DNA of 64,000 bases from Gavia stellata. Lineage: Eukaryota; Chordata; Aves; Gaviiformes; Gaviidae. A program made the position numbers and the translations under genes. Location: contig NC_082595.1 of assembly GCF_030936135.1 (NCBI RefSeq), positions 89,890,451 through 89,954,450 of the forward strand, given 5' to 3'. Below are positions 42,901 through 55,013 of this stretch, piece by piece (within the stretch, counting starts at the first letter, position 1; every line of letters starts with the position of its first letter). A model generated the notes under the pieces. It ran no database searches, was not told the origin of the DNA, and saw only the letters and a list, made by a program, of their open reading frames with translations.

Positions 42901-45900
42901 AAACTCAGTAGTATTCCTCCTGTGCATACTGGAGCATCAGATATGTAGCGACAGTAGCTGATGTTGGTGGTCCCTGCAATACCTAGAGATCTGGTTCATG
43001 GCCAGAAGCCAAAATGTAAAAACAAAACAAACCAAACAGAAAAGAAAACCTGACTCCTTTTGCTCATATTTTGTTTGACAGCTGAACACTCCTGTGTGAA
43101 ATCCTTCTTGGTATTATAACACAACAGCCTCAAGGATTAGTTTGATGCTGTTGCTGGCACAGACAAACAACTTGTTGTATCTCTGCTGAGAGCCAAAGAT
43201 GCCTAAAATACATTTTGTGTATTCAGAATACAAAGCTCATACACGCTGTAGGCATGTTACACAGGATACATTGTATACATCTGATGCTGACCCAAACTGA
43301 TCTGCCTTTGCATATTAGTTTTCACACATCCCTGTAATACACCCAAATAGTAGAATTGAAAGAAAAGGGCTGGTTGCAGCCTTTTGGTTATCAGCTTGTA
43401 GCAGATAGAGTGGTAGTAGTCATAAGGAAAAAGAGATCATAAAGGTTTCTTCAGTGTTGGGTTGCATACTTCTATGCACCAGAGACAGATCAATATTGGT
43501 TTTAATTTAAAAAAAACCCCCAGCATAACAAAAGAGAATGTATTAGTGCAGATTTTTATCACCCGAAACAATGCTCTGAACAGGTAGAACAGCTTTTAAA
43601 GAGGTTGAAAGCATTTGATAAGGTTAAAAGATGGGGAACACACAGCATTTACTTAGATCAACAATTGAGAAAATGTGCACATCATCTCCTAATTCGCTAA
43701 AAAGATAATAAAAACACGAAGAATTTTAAAAAGAGACTGAAAGCCTATCCTTGCTCTTTACAGAGTTCTGAGATTATCCAGTCAACATTTCTTACCAGTC
43801 ATAATCAGCCATGGACTGTCACGCCACTTGTCTCTTGAACATGCATCTATGAACATGACTCTTTGGTTTGTGAGCAAAATACCTCATGATCAGCACATTT
43901 CTCCCCAAATACTGGTATATCAATGAAACGTCATCATGTATAGGTATAGGCTATAACCAGCTTTGCTCACCTGGACAGTAGGGTCTGTGCAGGGACTGGG
44001 ACGTGGATCCCATCTGACACAGCCTCAGGATGTGTGTCAGCGACATTTGAAGTGCTCTTGAGTTCAGCGGTGTAGATGCAGCTTAAGTTAACTGATGGTG
44101 TCAGTTCCTTGTGATCGGGATTAAGAGAATCACAGACTGCTCTGAGCAACACTGCAGAAAAGTTGCTGCACTCCCAAATCGTGGCTGAACTAGGGGTAAT
44201 CCTCCTCATTAATGCTTGCACTCTGTGCTACCCAACTCTCCAGAAAAGAAATCTTTTTAGAAAGGGAACATTAAAAAAGTATTTAGTGTAGTCTGACAGG
44301 CATGTTCTGCAACTTGAAATGCAGACAGAAAGAACGAACCAGAAAAGCCCACAGGAAACAACTTCTACAGTTTGCTTTGGAAGGCATGACTTAATACATA
44401 TTTTGTGCCAACATTCAAGACGACCCTGATGCTCAAGGTGAAACCCATAGAACTTCTCTCCAATGTGGAACACTAGAAAGCAAAAATGAAAATTCTGTAA
44501 CTCTGTAGCTAAAATGTATCTGGTTTCTTGAATTTGAAACCTTTCTCGTTATCTGCATTTGGGCATGTAAAATACACAGATTTTACTGGAAATTAGGTAC
44601 TTCAGTGCTTGAGAAAACTCTGCTGGAGGCTCACCTAAATCTTTTGATGTCAAAATACACCTTAAATCGGATTTCCAGTGAATTCTTACAATGATTTAAT
44701 CTCCCCCAAGGTGTGTCATTTTAATCCTAGGTGTTCTGGCTCATCTTCCAGGTTGGGACACACGTTAATGATAACTGTGATTATCCCTGGACTATAACAA
44801 TATGCACAAAAGGAGAACTTGCAGTTTTGCTGTCAAGGCCTGTTTTGCTGGAGGAAAAAAATTCCCTTTGAACGCCTTTGAAGGTCGTGCTGTGAAAGAC
44901 TAACTGCCTTTATAGCGCCGTTTATGGAGCTTGGCCAAAGCACTTGAAGTGCTTTCAGTCATACGTGGACATTGTTGCATTTCAGCTGGAGTCACACAGT
45001 AAATCTTCATTTGCCTAGGAAATTTTCAGATCCTTTCATCTGAAGCTGTTGCTATACTGATTCGTTGTCTTAGTGTTTCTGGCAGTTTGGTAGCTGGAAA
45101 GGAAAGGAAAATGCTATGATCAAGTAAGCACAAGTACGAGGGAGCAGCAAATCAACTAATTCTGAAAATCTTGAGCTAGATTTCTCAAATCAAATAGCAG
45201 GTAGATGCATGCTGCATTTGTGAGGAAAGTAGGATGTAGGTTCAATGTATAGCTATAAAACCCCTAAATCAGAAAGGGTGAAGGAAGTAAACCAGAATTT
45301 TGAGCTGTGGCGTGGTGTGAGCAGCTAATGAACCATCACAAACTAACACTGAGACTCCTCATACCAACCTCTGGCATTTGTATGACAGGTGTCATGTCTA
45401 TGCTGGTACCAACCGCTGGCATCTGTATGGTAGGTGTCACGTCTATGCTAGTACATATTTCTGTCTCCTGACTGTAAGAGACTGGTCTAGACTGCTAGGC
45501 AACCATCCCATATGAAGTGGGTTGTAAGGATACATGTTTGGCCGCATCAGTATCAAGAAAAGAGAGACAGAGCCTATTCTGCAAGTGGCACCACACAGCT
45601 TACACTCATGTAGTTGAATCAGTCCCCGAAATATCCCACATAAGTGGCCTTGTCAATGCTGTCTCATGGGTGCAGCCCAGGCCAGACTCAATCCCAGAGA
45701 GCCTGCCACGGCCAGAACTATGATCACAGGTCAGTGCTTAAGATGTGACCCTAGTCCTGGCCAGATTACTAGCACAGACAGTTTCAACAGCCACAGGTAC
45801 AGGATGCCTGCAAGGAGGAGGCAGTTTAAAGGGCTAATCATGGGTTTAGAAAGCAGCAATGGCTTTAATCTGTGTGCTTTTACAGACTCATCATGTGGCT

Positions 45901-47719
45901 TCAAGTCAGGCAAACACTTTTCAACTCAGTTTCTTCCTAGCTACAGATGATATTAATCTGCCTTCTTAATAGGACTATTATTATGTGAAGTATTATTACT
46001 ATAAAGATATGTAAAGCAATCCAAAAATACTGTTATCTTCTCCACTCATTGCAACACAGATTAACTCTTACAGAACCCTCCATTATAGTTGCACCTTCCA
46101 AACCACAGATTTTTCTCACCCCCAAATGCATTTCACAAAACCTGATTTGTCTTTATGCAGTCAGAAAATTAAATAGGACAGAAGCGAGAGGAGCAGTGAA
46201 GTTTAAGAACTGAACCACAATTCAGGAAACCCTTCCCAATATTCAGTCCTCTCTCAAAGGGGCAGTATGCGATTTTTAGCCCTCAGCATTCCACCCATAA
46301 ATAATGAGTTGTAAATTCCCATTGGGACAGAATCTGTCTTCAGGTGTGTGAGTGTACAGTATCCTGCACTTGTGCAATTTGATTTTCAGGTTTTTCAGAA
46401 CCATATATTGAAGAGATGTGGTATAAAAACAGGAACAAAAAGGCAGGTTTTATCGTAGCTCTTAATAACGTTTCTTGTTTATTTATTATAGTGCAGGTAC
46501 ACATATAAAGGCTATTGCCCCCTCTGATGAATACAAGTCTCAGAATTTAAACACAATCATGGGATTCTGTATATATCCTTCAGGGCAAATTAATTAGAAC
46601 GAATTGCCACTTAGCAACTGAAAATTAATTTCCTCTGTTAATACTTTTGCTCTGTAACACTCATTTTGAATATCAATGCTTCTCATTTTTATGCATCATG
46701 AATGCTGCCCAGGTGCTGATGCATACTCCATGTAGACAGCATAGTAGAAATTCTACTGTTTAGACACTATTTGGGTCCATTGATACAGGGGTCAAACTTA
46801 TTATGAGACACTGTATCATCTTCAGAAATTGCATTTGCTGATGTTTAAAGTGTAGAAACTATAAAACTCAGAAATACACATCTTTGTTGTCCTAATCACA
46901 TATCCTATTTTCCCTTTCATGAGTCCATTAATATATATATTATTCATTAATGCATGCCACAAATTCTAGCCTTCCAGTTGAAATGATGAAATGTACTTTT
47001 GAAGTTAATTTTTATCAGGTTTTTTATTAAATATTTTTCTCAGTTTATACTTTGAACATATATACACAAGTTTTATGGCTTATGTTATAAAAGACACAAT
47101 TATGTGTTAGAAAACATACATAGAATATATTGTAGTGGTTACACTTGCTCCCTTCTTTTCCTAATGTTTTCCATAACTTTTATTAATCTAGAAAAGCAGT
47201 ATCAGAGAGCAAAACCCAACTCACCTAGCAGCACAGTCTACAACAGTATTTGCCAGCTGTAAGAGAAACTTTGGTTCCTGCCTGTTTTGATAGTAAGGTA
47301 ATACCAGTTAGCTGCATATCAGAAAACAAACATTGCACCTTGTGTTCACTTAGTTACTGAAAATCTTGTTCATGACAGTGCATATTTTTAAAGACAGACA
47401 TACAGCTTCTCTTTTGCTTTACAGCTTAGTAAGATAAATAGATAAGTATTTTCAAAATAGTATAATGTAAGTGAGGGACCCAGTTCTGTTCTTACTGAAG
47501 TCACTAGCAAAACTCAAATGTACTTTCAGAAGAGCAGATTTGTACTTTGTTTCTAGTGTTTTATTGATAAAACTGAAGAAAATTACATTTCAGCTGGAAG
47601 ATAGGCTGAATTTCACTTTAATACTCTCATGCTTTATTGTCAGCAGATCCTGTAACAACGCCATGCATGGATGTTGAAAGTGTGGTGGACTCTGCTTACT
47701 GCTCCTAGTGATAAAGATC
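39931..47719. other. Spacer between KBTBD11 and ARHGEF10
   Basis: About 7.8 kb of moderately AT-rich DNA without recognisable genes. It contains the 45-bp tandem duplication and a 19-bp near-perfect palindrome, AAAGCACTTGAAGTGCTTT, at about 44937-44955. Confidence 0.6.
45362..45451. repeat. 45-bp tandem duplication
   Basis: Two adjacent 45-bp copies, 45362-45406 and 45407-45451, differ at about six positions. Each begins TACCAACC. They are older than the 26-bp pair by divergence. They lie in the spacer between KBTBD11 and ARHGEF10. Confidence 0.9.
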
Positions 47720-48555
47720 TGTACTGGGTTTGCATGGCAAGGTTTTGGTAGCAGAGGGGCTACACGGGTGGCTTCTGTGAGAAGCTGCCAGTATCTTCCC
47801 CCACGTCTGATAGAGCCAATACCAGCTGGCTCCAAGACAGACCCGCCACTGGCCAAGGCTGAGCCCATCAGTGACGGTGGTAGCGCCTCTGTGATAACAT
47901 ATTTAAGAAAGGGGAAAAAACAACTGTGCAACAGCAGCCAGAGAAGAGAGGAGTGAGAAGATGTGAGAGAAACAACTCTGCAGACACCAAGGTCAGTAAA
48001 GAAAGAGGGGGAGGAGGTGCTCCAGACACCGGAGCAGAGATTCCCCTGCAGCCCGTGGTGAAGACCATGGTGAGGCAGGCTGTCCCTCTGCAGCCCATGG
48101 AGATCCACGGTGGAGCAGATGTCCTCCACGGGCTGCAGGTGGATCCCACGCCAGAGCAGGTGGATGCCCAAAGGAGGCTGTGACCCATGCTGGAGCAGGC
48201 TCCAGGCAGGACCTGTGACCCTGTGGAAAGAGAGGAGCCCACACTGGACAGGTTTGCTGGCAGGACTTGTGACTCCGCGGGGGACCTCCGCTGGAGCAGT
48301 CTGTTCCTGAAGGACTGCACCCCATGGAAAGGACCCATGCTGGAGCAGTTAGTGAAGAACTGTAGCCCATAGGAAGCACTCACGTTGGAGAAGTTCATGG
48401 AGGACCGTCTCCCATGGGAGGGACCCCACTCTGTAGCAGGGGGAGAGTGTGAGGAGTCTTTCATTACATTTTCTCTCCCCTGTCCAGCTGAGGAAGGGGA
48501 GTGATAGAGAGGCTTTGGTGGGCACCTGGCATCCAGCCAGGGGCAACCCACCACA
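47720..48555 (+). mobile_element. Solo LTR of an avian endogenous retrovirus (ERVL-like)
   Basis: About 836 bp running from TGTACTGGGTTTGC to AACCCACCACA, with TG...CA ends. An AT-rich TATA-like stretch (ACATATTTAAG) lies at about 47897. I recognise this as a high-copy LTR type in bird genomes. The middle holds several imperfect copies of a CCATGCTGGAGCAG-like motif (about 48105, 48150, 48185, 48288, 48334 and 48376). No viral gene region flanks it. Clear 5-bp target duplications are not visible, so the ends may be off by some bases. The long frames here on both strands are not viral proteins. Confidence 0.6.
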
Positions 48556-50819
48556 TGAGAGAGTGGACATGATCCTCCAGTCCCAAAGGCATGGACATGG
48601 AATCCCACACATCCAAGGAGCATGCAGAATAAAACCTGTGGTCTTTTTACTGCAGTGTAGCAAAGGGATACTAGATTATATACGTTTATACACAGAAGAA
48701 TCTTTTAACATGTTTTTTAATATACATACATGAAACTGTACAATGTAATACTTCCACACAGTGGGCAAAGAGCAGCTCCCAGGGCCATAGCTATGGAAGA
48801 GTGCAGAGAATGCAACTGGCCTTGATCCCTCAGGCCAGGCAAGCTCAGGCAGTAGGCCAGGGAGAAGAGAAAAAGTTTGGGAAAACGTTGCCAGCTGCCT
48901 GGCTCAGAGGCACTCTGCTATTTTTTTTTTTTGCACCAGGACTCATGCCAACACTAAGCCCATGCCAACGCTGACAACACCCAACTAAAGTTGCGAGATA
49001 CACAGCGAAAGACACAGAGTAAAAGCACAAAACAGTAATGAAGACCCTAAGGCTACAAACCCCATCTGTAAGAAGTGTCCTTTGCAACTCACTGAAGTCT
49101 GTGCAATCATGGCTCAAGAATCCTGTTCTGCTCTGGATGTAGGATGTGGGCAAAACCTCTGAAAATAAATGGGGGGGCTGATTTTTGAAATGCCTATTTT
49201 GGTGCCACCTAGCAGGCAAAGACTGACTGTACTGGCATTCTCTCTGTCCTGCATACTTGGTGTCAGGTGGCAGGGAAGACCTGACGTGACTCCAGTACTC
49301 TGTCAAACTTGGTCAGTCAGCCCATCCACTGATTTTCGGATCACCTTGATAGGTTAGCTTTTTGGAGCAGACAGACTGAAAATTTAAGAGATACACAAAT
49401 CTGCTGCAAAATAAAGAAAATAAATTTCAGCAATATTTAAAAAAAACCCAAACAACTACTGCTATTTTGAAAAAAACCCCCACCTTTATCTTATATGAAA
49501 CAAAATAATTCAGTCTGTAGTACTGTTTACCTTGAAATGTCATGTGCTGGGAAACACTGTAATTATGGCTGATGTTGTTTTAAACTAGGCAGATTGAAAC
49601 AAAACATGGTGGAATCAAGGAGTTTGTATTAGAAGTAGTAGAAATAATTTCAGGGCAAACCACCCCCTTACTGGAATAGTAACAATACCAAAGTAGCCAA
49701 AAGTTTTACTGGATTCTAGTCCATGCGTACATCTGACAAATGTTCTGCTTCGGATATATTTAATTTGCATTTTACTGAAATGATGGACAGAATTAGAGTT
49801 CTTAACATACTCAACTGAAACGTAACTGCCCTAATTTCTCTGTATCTCTCAGTCTATTGATGAGGGAAAAGGACATTCCCAGTGACTCCATTCAACATGT
49901 TATCTGTATTAAACAGATTTTGACTGAACGATGTGTCTCATCACCATTTTTGGCAATGCCTTTCTGAGCTGAAGGCTTTGTCTTACATTTCTCATGTGCA
50001 GAGACTAGCGCAAAAAGCTATTTCAGTAGGAACCCCAAATTCAAAGTTTCCTTTGGAAATACATCGATTCATTAAGAAACGACAATTAGGTCTCTGTTTA
50101 GAATTCAACCCTCTAACACTACCAAAGCAACTGCTTGCCTGACTGAGTGAATGAAGCTGTGCACGCTACTTTCACAACATCCATTTACAAGACCATGCTT
50201 TGCTGAAATTCTGGGTAAATAGAGGTGATTGCCACTCAGATATGACTATATCTCTCCTGTTGCACTGTGACACTATTTGATAGGTGTTTACCTGAGGACA
50301 CAGCACAAATCAGCTGATGTTGGACTTATACTCACAGTGAATACCTGCACTTCCTCTAGATATTCCAACATTAGTATATTTTTCCCCAATTAACAATTTA
50401 ATTATTAATTTCATTATTAATTTACCAGATGTGCATGCCTCCTTAAAAATGGCATAGTCCATGTCTAGCTTTGATACTGAGTTGCCAGGGGGAGAATGCG
50501 TTAGCAGCACCACAATGCACAGCTGTCCTGTATCTGTATTTTCTATTTGCCCTGAGCCAAAGTATCCTTAGAACTTCCTCTGTATAACGAAGGGGAGTCA
50601 CAGACACATTGCACCTACCAAGAAAATTAATGCCTTTTTTGTACTGCAACATTTTTAATAATACTGAGCATTAGAAATAATAAGAAAAATCTGTTCTATG
50701 TTGAAATAAACAAATACCAATCAATTAATGTAACTGCTTTTGTTCAGACCAAACTCTGGCTTGTGGAACGATGTTACAAACTATTATAGTAATTACCAAA
50801 TTAATATTAGCTTGCATTA
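48556..50819. other. Spacer between the LTR and the ARHGEF10 3' end
   Basis: AT-rich, with no gene seen. A plus-strand AATAAA at 48628-48633 follows the LTR and could serve as a poly(A) site for LTR-driven or read-through transcripts. A T-run lies at about 48911-48922. A longer ARHGEF10 3' UTR could extend into this region. Confidence 0.5.
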
Positions 50820-51286
50820 GACTATTTATTGTTTAAAAATATTTGCTAATTTGTTAAAATCTACACTCCATGCAATATGTCATTTTGGAAAAAGAAACAA
50901 CAGCTGATTTACATAAGCAAAAACCAGCCTGAGAGATGGCATGTGTTCCTCGCCTTCCCTAAGTGCTATAGAACATAATTACGATATTTATAAATGTGAA
51001 TATAAATAAAGTAGATATTCTAAGACCATTTAAAAATGTCTAACAGATCCTTTTTGTTCTAAGTATCAAGGACAGCATCAACAGCTAAACGTTTTCCAAT
51101 ACCCTAACACTGCAGAATGTTCTAAGTACGTGAAGACTCTGTCTCGCAACCCTTAATCCTGTGATCAAAGCCTACTGAAATTGCTCCCCAGTGTAAAGTC
51201 TATCCATTTGGGTCCTAAGCTGGCATTTGCTGTAAAAGGATATCAGACTTTTTTTAATAGCAAAAAGTATCTTGGATTTAGTTCAG
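50820..51286 (-). other. Probable ARHGEF10 3' UTR with poly(A) signal
   Basis: After the ARHGEF10 stop the minus strand is AT-rich and non-coding. The first clear minus-strand AATAAA is at 50825-50830, giving a UTR of about 460 nt. A longer UTR is possible. No transcript evidence is available. Confidence 0.35.
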
Positions 51287-51801
51287 TTAGATATTTAACA
51301 GTGGGATTTGCCAGACCATCACTGAAGACACTAGCTCATCTTGTCGCTGCTGCTTGGTCTTCTTGTTCACTCTTCTGTGTCCTTGGCCACCAGAAATGAC
51401 TAATACTGAACTTGCTTTCATCTTCTTGGATCTCTGTCTTTTACTTTTAAATGAGATATTATGATCCTTCAAAAGCTCATAGATGTTACTGTCCTCTGGC
51501 CTATGCTCTAGGGAACTTGATCCATGAGACAAAGTAAGGGATCCAGAAGATGACGACAAGTCACTTTTTTGTGCAATAGATCCTACTGAACCCCCCAGCC
51601 AAACTGCAGTGTCATGGGTGTTACTAAGGGAAGAGCCTGGTCTTTCATTGTGCAGAATGTTCTTTTGGTCGTCGTCTTTAGGTTCTGAGCCAGGAGGCAG
51701 GCTGTTCCTCAATTTGTTTCTGTTCTTCTTGTTTATAGATGTAGCTGTTACAAGAAACTTGACTGGGCCATTGTGTGCATGATACGACACCATTCCTCTT
51801 C
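51287..51801 (-). CDS. ARHGEF10: ARHGEF10 terminal coding exon
   Basis: This exon encodes the last 170 residues and the TAA stop (51289-51287). The acceptor is TTTTGGCTCCAG, with the exon starting at 51801 and completing the glycine codon begun in the previous exon. The product starts RGMVSYHAHNGPVKF. It then has a polar low-complexity stretch with a serine-rich block (SSSSGSLTLSHGSSSLEHR), a Lys/Arg-rich segment (KSKRQRSKKMK), and the conserved end VISGGQGHRRV to MVWQIPLLNI. The conserved start and end with a variable disordered middle is typical of the ARHGEF10 tail, where the middle may be a regulated or membrane-contacting region. That last role is inference. Confidence 0.95.
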
Positions 51802-53786
51802 CTGGAGCCAAAAGAAAAAGGCAATTAAAGAACATTATTTATTTTACCACATTGTTTCACCATAATTAGTTCATGAAATTTGCTCAGAAAAGCATAACTC
51901 TTAAAGCCCTATTATATGCATCCAGTCTGTCTTTCACGTTGTGTGTACACAATTTACAGAAAAAATGTACAAAAAATAATCTATTGTACCACAAGTGTTT
52001 TAGAACTGTACTAATAAATCAGCTGAAACATGGCATTACGTATTTTAGTTGACTTACTTCTGTGCTCTGTTCTCACACCAGCATGAGTACAGATATGCTG
52101 CTATCTTCTTTTTGTTGGCATCGATACAAATGTAACACTGTGAGTTTTCTCCAGTAATCCACAAACGAAATATGTGGTTTTCAATTAATCCTGCTATACC
52201 TCTGTACCTCTCCAGAATAGTGTAAGAACATCTGTTTCATTGTAACAGACCCCTCCACACTATACAGCAGGAACTAAAACTCATCCTTCTGAATGGCTGT
52301 CTAGTTACCATGGCAGATTCATAAGGAAATGACTGAACAATTTTTTTTACTTTTTTTTTAAGTATTTAAACAGTGGGATGTTGGTGGTACAAGGAAGATT
52401 TACACTGTGCAAATCATAAGAATGAATGAAAAACAAATTGCATACAGCCAAATTCAGAAGCTGTAACAATATCAGTATATGTGGCTTTTACAGAAAAAAA
52501 GAATAAAAATGTAGCATTCTGCAAAATCAGCTACAAAATGGAAAAGAGCCAGGCTATCAAGGGAAAAACTCACAACCCTACAAATCACTCTGTCCATCCC
52601 TAATTCCCTAATGCATTTCAGGTTATGATAAAACATATTCTGCTTTTACAGAAAGCGCAATGATATAAAGATGAATTATCACTATTGGAAGCACAACTGG
52701 AAAAAGTCACAGTTTTTCAGTGCAAATTCCAAATACGATATCAAAGACTATAAACATAGATCTCTAAATGTAATGTTTCTAGATCTGTGAAATCTAACAA
52801 ATCTTGACCCAAAATAAATGCAATATACAGATGACAGAAACCACAATAAACAAAACAGAAAATAGAAGAATAAGACAAGAGATTTTTTGACTCTGCAACT
52901 ATGCATTTTCTTGTATTGCATTTATTTTCACCTAACATAGGTTCCATATTTTTTAAGAAGCATCTATCCTGTGTCATACTGGATTATTGCTGCATATTTT
53001 GCTGAGCACAGAGGATTTTGTTTTCATTTTGCGAAGTTACATAAGCTTTTTTTTTCCCTGCAGGAAGTTGCAAACAGCTTGCCTCCTAAAATCTGCCAGT
53101 TTCCCTCCACAGCACAGAAGCTTGAGCAGAATTCTGAACTCAAAATGTAACATGGCAAAGCCCCTATTAAACATACTTTTAAAATCTTGCTTCTGCTAGT
53201 AGCTTAAACATTTGCAAAGCGATACAGCAGCATTCATGCGTTTGTATTTCAAATGGGGTAATATGAAAGTAACTCAATAAATACATCTCTCCAAAATGGA
53301 AAAATCTTGATCATTGTCAAAAAAATGAAATATATACTCTCATATATTCCAAGTCTCCTGTTTTGGGGAAAAAGGGCACAAAACTGATTTACTAAATAAC
53401 CAGTCAGACAACATACTAAATTTTCAGTACCTGCGTCTCTAAACCTAATGCATCTATTTTCCCCAAATCTGGAAGAAAGATTGTATGCATTCTCTTCTCA
53501 TCCTTATATATTTGACCGTAGTCTGACAAGATTAATGCCTATCCTATTCTTATGCCCTAAAGAAAAACAATTGTCCCGGCTCAAACAACTGAGACAAAAC
53601 TAGACAAGTATCTAGATATACTGTAAAGCTCAGGAAGAACAACAAACATACTTTCAGCACAAAGCTCTGATAGCTGTCTAAACAATACATATAATTTGGC
53701 AGGTTCGCTTAAACTACTGACAGGAGAGAAATTAAATCTTCAGAATAAAACTATTGTACTTGATCCATTTGAGAAATTTCACTCAC
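51802..53786 (-). other. ARHGEF10: ARHGEF10 last intron
   Basis: A 1985-bp intron bounded by GTGAGT at 53786 and CCAG at 51802. It is AT-rich. No repeat family or exon was recognised in it. Confidence 0.85.
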
Positions 53787-53909
53787 CAGTTACTTTGGGA
53801 ATCCCCTGCAAGCGTGGCACTGGCAATGCCACTATTATACCCAGGTTTGTTCCAACCAGCAATAAACCATGGCACACCAGGAGGCTGGTCACAGAAACAC
53901 GGTGCTGCC
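53787..53909 (-). CDS. ARHGEF10: ARHGEF10 internal coding exon (second from the end)
   Basis: A 123-bp exon too short for a simple ORF scan, found by translating the minus strand. It completes a glycine codon, then encodes about 40 residues including [19 protein letters not shown] and [15 protein letters not shown], which match the distal propeller of ARHGEF10. The acceptor is AACTTCACAG (exon starts at 53909); its pyrimidine tract is weak. The donor is AACTG then GTGAGT, with the exon ending at 53787. Both ends are split codons in phase with the flanking exons, which supports all three assignments together. Confidence 0.93.
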
Positions 53910-54314
53910 CTGTGAAGTTTAGGAAGTGCTCTGTTACTCAAGAGTGATGATCTTTGCCTAGCTCAAGGTAACTTCAGGCAAACATAATCAGCCGTACCAC
54001 CTCATTCAGCAAAGCACTCATCACACAGGCAAATATTTTTCTGGATTGTGGTATTAAACTTTACATACATGACAATTTAAGTACTATTAAACTTTTGAGA
54101 CATTCTGTCCTAAATCTCTAAACTACAGTATCTAAAAGAAGATACAGATTATCTTTACAAATAGGCCCTTTTTGTATATTCTCAATAATAAAACTGAAAT
54201 GCATTTCACTTCACAATACTCAATAATATATTGCCATAACACACTAGACTCAAGACTCAAACCTGTTCATGATTACTTTTTTCTCCTAGTTTTTATTCTG
54301 TGAAACTGTATCAC

Positions 54315-55013
54315 AAGTGCTGTGTCCCACTATTTGAGTTTGGGTTCCCCCATACAAGAATGGCATTGGCATATTGGAACAAGTCCAATGGAAGGCGACC
54401 AAGATAATCAGGAGACTGGAGCACATAGTGTACAAAGAGAGGTTAGAAGTGCTGTCTGCACCTACCTAACGGAAGGGTCAAGACAGAGTCAGACTCTATG
54501 TGCACAGTGATAGGATAAGACACAACAGATCAAATTTGGAACATGGCAAATTTGGATTGTAAGTAGGGAAAAGCTTCTTCATCATAAGGGAGGTGGTAGA
54601 GTCACCCTCCCTGGAGGTATTCAAAGAGCGTGTGGATGTGGCATTGTGGGATGTAGCTTGATGGACATGGTGCTGTGTGGTTTTTTTTTTTTTGTTGTTT
54701 TTTTTTTGTTTGTTTGTTTTGTTGTTGTTGTTGTTGTGGTTGTTGTTTTTTGTTTTTGTTTTTTTTTTTTTTTAGGTTGGACTTGATGATCTTACAGGTC
54801 TTTTCCAACCGTAGTGATTCTGTGATTCTGTGGTCAAACACTGCAACGGGTTGCTCAGAGAGGTTGTGGAATCTCCATCCTATCCAAAGATACTAAAAAA
54901 TTGCTTGGACAAGTCTTTGATCAAGCAGATCTAATCAGTCCTACTTCAAGAAGGATGGACAAGATGACCTCCAGAGTAATTTCCAATCAAAATTATTCTG
55001 TGATTCTATGATG
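54315..55013 (+). mobile_element. Older CR1 LINE interrupted by a younger CR1
   Basis: Two plus-oriented pieces of one decayed CR1. The left piece, 54315-54597, runs from the GTGCTGTGTCC-like segment to TTCATCATAAGGGAGGTGGT. The right piece, 54831-55013, resumes with CAAACACTGCAACGGGTTGC and ends in an ATTCTGTGATTCTATGATG tail. Joined, they follow the usual CR1 order without a gap. The sequence is antisense to ARHGEF10 and inside its intron. Confidence 0.8.
54598..54834 (+). mobile_element. Younger CR1 3' fragment nested in older CR1
   Basis: A CR1 3' end of about 235 bp. It has the last codons of the RT ORF (AGAGTCACCCTCCCTGGAGG onward to the GTGGGATGTAGC end), a T-rich tract at about 54681-54774, then GGTTGGACTTGATGATCTTA and the GATTCTGTG tail. 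GTGGT is present at 54593-54597 and again at 54830-54834, a candidate 5-bp target-site duplication. Confidence 0.8.

Noticed and set aside
47590-48623. Minus-strand frames of 128-251 codons and plus-strand frames across the LTR
   Set aside because: They are repeats of the CCATGCTGGAGCAG-type motif read in non-coding LTR sequence. No retroviral gag, pol or env similarity is seen.
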